A DNA stretch of 64,000 nucleotides, from positions 4,216,001 through 4,280,000 of the forward strand of contig JALGAS010000001.1 in the NCBI GenBank assembly GCA_023078685.1. Reading direction: 5' to 3'. The notes beneath the pieces were generated by a model that made no database searches, was not told the origin of the DNA, and was given only the letters and a program-made list of their open reading frames with translations. The translations under genes were made by a program, and so were the position numbers. Below are positions 58,929-64,000 of this stretch, one piece after another (within the stretch, counting starts at the first letter, position 1; the number at the start of each line of letters is the position of its first letter). Source of the DNA: Neopestalotiopsis rosae (Eukaryota; Ascomycota; Sordariomycetes; Amphisphaeriales; Sporocadaceae).

Positions 58929-59737
58929 GTTGTTGACTGGTCCGGACTAGGTAGGTAGTATAAGGTGACTCCTAGCGTATAGAAGGAGGATTTCTGTGTC
59001 GATGACCTTGGTTTCTTTCTAGCTGGGTCGGAAGTACGTGATCAGGAGTTGGGAAGGCATTCAAAGCCTGGCTCAATGGCCAGCAACACCAATTGGTTTT
59101 GCGCGGGTTGTTAGAAGCTTTATTTGACAAGAAGTTGAAGGTGATGGACAGAAGCCACTGGCAGCGCCTGGAAACTTTGGGTGCAGTGCAATGAGATCAG
59201 CAATCAGCCCACCTAAAACTCGAGTGGGACACAATGACGGAATGGTCTCCAGCTTGAGGCTCGGGAACTTTCTTTAGGGACCAGGGTGGGTGGGGGAATC
59301 CATGTGCACTGACTGCAGTAAATTGACACAATGCTCACGATATCTCCAAAGATCAATAATAATCAAGCAAGAATGAAATAGAGACACGTTGATCCAAAAA
59401 GTGGAAGTCGAAGCTGAATCACAGCTTGCTTGTCATGCCTTCCGTGATTGGTGTTAGTGGGCTCTAGCGAAATGTGCAGTACCTGTAGGTCTGGTACATA
59501 AGTGCCTCCACCTAACGCTTCAATTTTAGTAATGGGCGACAGCGATCTCAGTACTAAAGTTATCAGTTGCTTTTACCCACCAGACTGGCTGGCGATAAAA
59601 AAAAAAAACATCAGCCAAATTCAAGAGTACCTAAATTTTCAACTGAAGAACACTGATCAAGATTCCAACATCAAGATTGAATTCCTTGATTGATCTTGTA
59701 TCTTCGCCCCGTAGCGAATGATGCTTGCTGCAAAGCT
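58929..59737. other. Intergenic region
   Basis: No supported gene. It includes CTAGGTAGGTAGTATAAGG at 58946 close to the GFA start, possibly containing a TATA-like TATAAGG, an A12 run near 59599, and inverted ATCAAG/CTTGAT sequence near 59670-59690 just beyond the Rch1 stop. Confidence 0.45.
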
Positions 59738-61291
59738 CTAAGCTACGGCTTTTTCCTCTGAAGAGTACACTGGCTTACTCCCATTAGTTTGTGACTCAAT
59801 AGTCTGCTCCTCGTTTCTGATGTTGTCTAAAGGCGATTGGAGATCGTTTCCAGTTTCCGACTCTGCGTCAGATGCTCTCTTCTTGTCCCTCTGCAGCCAC
59901 CAGCGAAAGAGAATAGTGAGGAACTGCGCCGTAAACACCTGCTCCATTGTGTACAGAAGGATGGGAATCTGGATCAGAGACTTGGTCAGGTCTGCGGACT
60001 GTGCCCACATGGCATCGGCGAGAGGGATGCCCAACGCTTGCGTCTTTGCTGCACCGCAAAGACACACAGCAACGACCTGTTCCTTTGGCATCCTCTTGCA
60101 CTCGATAGCCCTCCTGACGATGCGAGGTAGGCGAGCTCCCACCTTTGAGTCGGCGCCCCAGGCGTTGACCCAGTTGCACAGAAACCTGGGTGGGTACGCT
60201 GCATAGTAACACACGGCCGTGAAAACCATATACAAAGCCAAATTCATCAAGACATTGAAGATGACCGAAGACTTCGGTAAATCATAAAGTGCGCCGGTTT
60301 TGAAGGCGCCCGAAAAGGTTGACCTGACATAAGTTTAGTCTTGCATCTTTCTGGACAGGGAAAGCTGCCGTGAATACCTACCAGACAAGCAAAACCATAC
60401 ACAAGGAGCAAACCTTTGCCAGCCGAAATGTACTCAGAGTCCACTCAACTCGCTTCGGCCACGTCCAACGAAGGACTTGGCCCACAGCCAGCGGTATCAG
60501 TACGCTGAGACCCAGCTGCTTCATGACACTGGCATACATGGGGCCGAGGGTGGACGGCGACGCCGGTCGCACATGGTCAAAAGCAGAGTCCGCCGGAATA
60601 AAGGCAAATGTCAAACCTGGGGTAATGAACGGCCCCAAGACGTTGCCAATCACGACTTCGATGATGGCCGCCGCTTCGTCTCCCCCAGAGTTTCGCGTCA
60701 TGACCACGTTGGACGCAATAGTGGTGGGACAGGCGCTGACAACGACCATCCCAACAAGCATAGTGATGTCAATGGTCCCCGAGCTTATTCCTCCAGCTGC
60801 TACCACGATTCGAATCAAGACTATATATACGGTCTCAGCATTTCTTGTCCTCTCTGCTTGATGTTGCTTCGCTTGTACTTACTCAGTATGATGACAGGGA
60901 TGATGATGAACCCAATCCCCTGAACAAGAATGTGCAATCGCAAATTCTTGATGTGCTCCTTCAGCTTCTGCGGCGACAACTGCATGCCATTGATGAAGAA
61001 GATCAGCGCAATGGCACCATATAGAATAGAGTATTCTGAGCGGATGATACCGCCATGTGCAGCAACATCTATAAAACGGGACACCATGTTAGCGCAACTT
61101 GTCCTGTATACCATGAAATCCAGGATGCAGGCAGACTGACTAGGGAATAAATACGCAAGCAACGTTGCGAGCCCAAAACCAAACACCAACCAGTTGTCCA
61201 AGCAAAACTTGGCAACCGCCTTGATCACCTTGATCACGACATGATCGCGCCTCTCGTCGTTGGTGGCTGCATTTTGAGATTCCCCTGTCAT
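59738..61291 (-). CDS. Rch1-like SBF-family transporter
   Basis: Four exons, complement(59738..60323, 60382..60820, 60883..61068, 61141..61291), give 453 aa. The protein has about ten membrane helices with the SBF-like (bile-acid:sodium symporter-like) pattern: NWLVFGFGLATLLAYLFPNVAAHGG, ALIFFINGMQLS, the central crossover motif CPTTIASNVVMTRNSGGDEAAAI and the second-half AVCLCGAAKTQALGIPLADAMW. Fungal Rch1 proteins lie in the plasma membrane and damp cytosolic Ca2+ rise; Candida and budding yeast members are induced through calcineurin. That role is carried over by family. The hydrophilic C-terminal tail from about residue 400 (KKRASDAESETGNDL) is typical. Confidence 0.92.
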
Positions 61292-62170
61292 AGCGAGTAT
61301 ATTTCACGGCCGAAACATTGCTGCCCCTGGGAAAATACCTCGAAAGACGCAGGCACAGTCGCTGCCGTGGAAAATGAAAAGGAAAGGAGGACTTGAAAAG
61401 TAGCGAAGTCGGGCTTGCGATAAGCGAAGTAGAGGGTGGGTGTTGGTTCGCACAGGCCCGTATCTCAAGCACGCCATGCCCCGTCTTATTGCCGCCCCGG
61501 CTTTCGGATTGGGAAGATCACCAGCCCAAAAAGTGGTGACGGCATCGGCCGGTCCAATCCTGGCCCGGACAAAGAGATGTCCGGTCAGCCAATACTATTC
61601 ACACATCACTTGGCGGGCTGCTGGTCGTTTGTGTATTTGTCGCCATGATTGAATATATGCCATTGATTTTCAATGGAAAAAGGACAATATTTGTTCGCCC
61701 TGTATGAATCAGGCGTCTGGTCTATCAGAAGGTTAACCCCGGGCTCCGCCACTTTTGAGACTACCGAACCGCGACGCTTTGATAAAACTATAACTGGCAT
61801 GCCAAGAGTGCGTATAGACGATATAGTGGCTGGTTGGCGTCCGGACTATGATTTGGCCCCGATGATCACAGGCAATTATAAAGTATGTCCTAGCCGAATA
61901 CTATTGACCATGCGCATACATTGGGCCGGAAGTTTTAACTTGTCATACGGTTCTTGTTCCTATATCTGTCAACCTGGGGCCTGAGTACCAAATAATTCGC
62001 ATCTTCAATATATCTTCTTATTGTATAAAGCCATTGTATTGATTGCTAATCTGCGACTAGGCTCTACCATTTAACCTTCGGGGCTGTGCCATGCTTTGGT
62101 AGCATCATGATTCATATTTCTTCCAATTTTGATCAGGCCCACTGTATGCTATCAAATTCCGTTGTCCCCT
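61292..62170. other. Intergenic region
   Basis: 880 bp with the Rch1 promoter side and the sedolisin 3' side. An open frame at 61673-61984 on the plus strand has no recognisable domain or splice partner. Confidence 0.45.
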
Positions 62171-64000
62171 TTATACTATGTCCAAGGCCGCCTTCACTAG
62201 CTTCTGGAAGTAGGGCATGCCGAGGCCTGTTACAGGATCCCAGCCGATGGTGTTGTTCCAGGATGCGTAGGGAATTATGCCAGCGCCCGGGAGTTCGTCA
62301 CCAGTCTGCGAGTTTGTACCTGTGCAACCAGTCGCTGTGCCGTTGATCACGTCGATGAGTATTCCAGACGGAAGACTGTAGAGGAAGGGGTTGATGAAGC
62401 CCATGGTCGGCTTCCCAGCTCGGAGACGGGCGTCGTTGAGAAGACCAATGAGACCAGCCACAACGGGGGCCGCGGCTGACGTACCACCCGTCTGCCCTTG
62501 CTTATTCGCGTTGAATACGGCATAACTATCCTTGCGTCAGCAATTGTGTCTGGTTATTCATTTTCTTGCAAGAACTCACTTGGGGTGCAAGCTGTGAGCG
62601 CTAATGTCAGGGAAACCTCTTCCGGAGAAGTTGGCGAATCCGCCAGCGTCGTAGTAAGCCTTGGCCTCGGGGCTAATACCATCTTTGAGGTATCCTTCTA
62701 CGGCTTGCTCCTGGTACCAAGCTCGGGGAAAATAGAAGCTGAAGCCTCCCGTGCTTCCGGTCCAGCCAATCTCCGGAGCCCAGGACTGAGTTCCGCCAAT
62801 GGCAGTGATGTCTGGCAACCATATTAGCACGGAGTCGAGTAGATTTATTTGCATTTCAACATACATGGACAAGTTCCGGGGAAGGCTGGGGTGAACTCGG
62901 TGTGGTTCTTTCCGTCATTAGAAATGCACGGAGCACCAGTTCCAGTGTCTCCTGAGGACTCGAGTACCGTGATGCCTCTCAAACCCATCATTCCAATGAG
63001 ATCACAGACATGCTTTGCGTACTCTGGTGGTACCGTCTGCTCGTCATCACCGTACGAGTTGGAGATTACCTGCGGCAGTTCTTCATTCGTCTGATTGAGC
63101 AGGTACTCGTAGTATTCGAGATAGGGCTCGTTTGAGTTGCTCTCTTCATCGGGGATATCCAGATTGGGGATGAAGGGCGGGCTACCAGCAGTAATGAACT
63201 GCGTCTGGGGTAGTGGGTACGACATGGCGTTCTCAAACTGAGCGTCGAGGTTGGCTTCTCCGATTGAGCCATTGATGTCTTGATGGTCCAAACCACCATT
63301 GATGAGAACAACGGAAAAGTTGGACAGCGGGATGTTGTAGGTCGTTTGGTAAAGGTGCAAGTCCTCCAAGCGGGCAGACTCGTTAAGGAAACTACCAAAA
63401 CCAACACGACTGCCGGACTCTGGGTCTGGCTTGTAGTCACCGACACCATATGCCTTTCGAAAGCAGTCTGGAGTGACAAGAGCAGAACAGTTCGAGGTGG
63501 AATTGGTGGAAAGAGAGGCGGGGAAAATGCCGGCGGGAGAAACCGTAGTTGGCACAATCATATCATCCGGCATTCTCATCGACCTCGTCTTCCCAAAGTA
63601 TGTCGTAGGATGAATCAGTTGAATATGCTCCGCAACATCGTCGGGCACCGAATACTGTTTTGTGCGCAGCTTCTGGGCACCTTGGACATTATAATAGGCA
63701 AACTGCGTGTTGAGAAGCTTATTGGCCTTGTCAACGGTGGTTGCAAAGTTGATATTGGCTCCTTGCTGCGAGATATACTCAACGCCAGCATCTTCCAGCC
63801 ACTGAGTAACGGCACTGAACGCGGCAGACGAAGGTCGAAAGAGTGTTTCGACTTCCTCCTTGTCGAGGTAGTTGCCATAGTCGTCGCTGTCTGGAGAAGA
63901 GACGGCCTTGAGTCTTTCCTCCAACTGATCGATATTTCCCAGACTTAGAGCAATTGAGAGAGACATCAACTTGTCGCTTGGAGGAGTTGCAATCATCTGG
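62171..64000 (-). CDS. Sedolisin (S53) serine-carboxyl protease, 5' end beyond window
   Basis: Three exons are visible, complement(62171..62525, 62580..62811, 62865..>64000), giving 573 codons; the signal peptide and true start lie outside the window. The visible N-terminus is the pro-kumamolisin propeptide (KLMSLSIALSLGNIDQLEERL, DYGNYLDKEEVETLF). The catalytic residues are all present: Glu and Asp in GEANLDAQF, the oxyanion Asp in SSGDTGTG and the Ser in GGTSAAAP. The C-terminal Ca2+ site is present (LIDVINGTATG, GWDPVTGLGMPYF). The enzyme is expected to be secreted and active at acid pH, as a tripeptidyl- or endopeptidase; the subtype cannot be fixed. Several N-glycosylation sequons are present. 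The introns are 54 and 53 nt. Confidence 0.93.

Noticed and set aside
59502..59693. 63-codon plus-strand frame downstream of the Rch1-like gene
   Set aside because: AT-rich with an internal A12 run, and its first ATG is ambiguous; no support for translation.
1..64000. CRISPR arrays, prophage or bacterial-type operons
   Set aside because: None seen; all gene structures are those of a eukaryotic fungal nucleus with spliceosomal introns.

Overview
The window is 64 kb of nuclear chromosome from a filamentous ascomycete (Pezizomycotina), most likely a sordariomycete and perhaps Hypocreales; genus and species cannot be fixed by eye. The evidence is short introns (about 46-340 nt, mostly 46-110) with GTRNGT donors, CTNAC-like branch sites and YAG acceptors, plus fungus-specific families: a HET-domain protein, a CFEM-like surface protein, a Kre9/Knh1-like wall protein and an Rch1-type SBF transporter. 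I rebuilt 22 protein-coding loci and one apparently broken gene by hand-splicing. Apart from the gene cut by the right edge, each joined reading frame is a whole number of codons. One tRNA was found. No rRNA, CRISPR array, recognisable transposon or secondary-metabolite backbone gene was seen.

Left part (1-9 kb): a CFEM-like GPI protein (-); a five-exon membrane protein gene with one in-frame TAG (+); mitochondrial NDUFAF7/MidA methyltransferase (-), divergent from a CDK11/PITSLRE-type kinase (+); and a Ser/Thr-rich, membrane- or GPI-anchored wall protein (-). A 4.7 kb gene-poor stretch follows (8.8-13.5 kb) with a perfect 40-T tract and faint remnants of coding sequence.

Middle (13.5-36.5 kb): an Nrd1-like two-RRM protein with a 10-nt microexon, the decapping enzyme Dcp2, an AMP-dependent acyl-CoA ligase, a small membrane protein, APC/C subunit 4, delta-COP (first coding exon is only the ATG), a large uncharacterised acidic protein and a NIPA-type magnesium transporter. 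These are mostly conserved housekeeping functions: mRNA fate, cell cycle, COPI traffic and ion transport.

A second gene-poor stretch (36.3-41.9 kb) holds only a tRNA-Met(CAU) and short TAGG-type repeats. Next come ribosomal protein uS3 (-), divergent from a myotubularin PI3P phosphatase (+), which converges on Vps16 (-), a HOPS/CORVET core subunit.

Right part (50-64 kb) is more accessory: a small, strongly codon-biased NTF2-like protein, a HET-domain protein with an N-terminal hydrophobic anchor, an intracellular GH1 beta-glucosidase, a GFA/CENP-V zinc protein, an Rch1-like transporter, and a sedolisin (S53) protease truncated by the right edge.

No obvious new multi-gene system is present. 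The best leads are the single stop in the otherwise intact membrane gene, the membrane-anchored HET protein, the acidic orphan protein, the microexons, and GC-rich patches inside several coding sequences.
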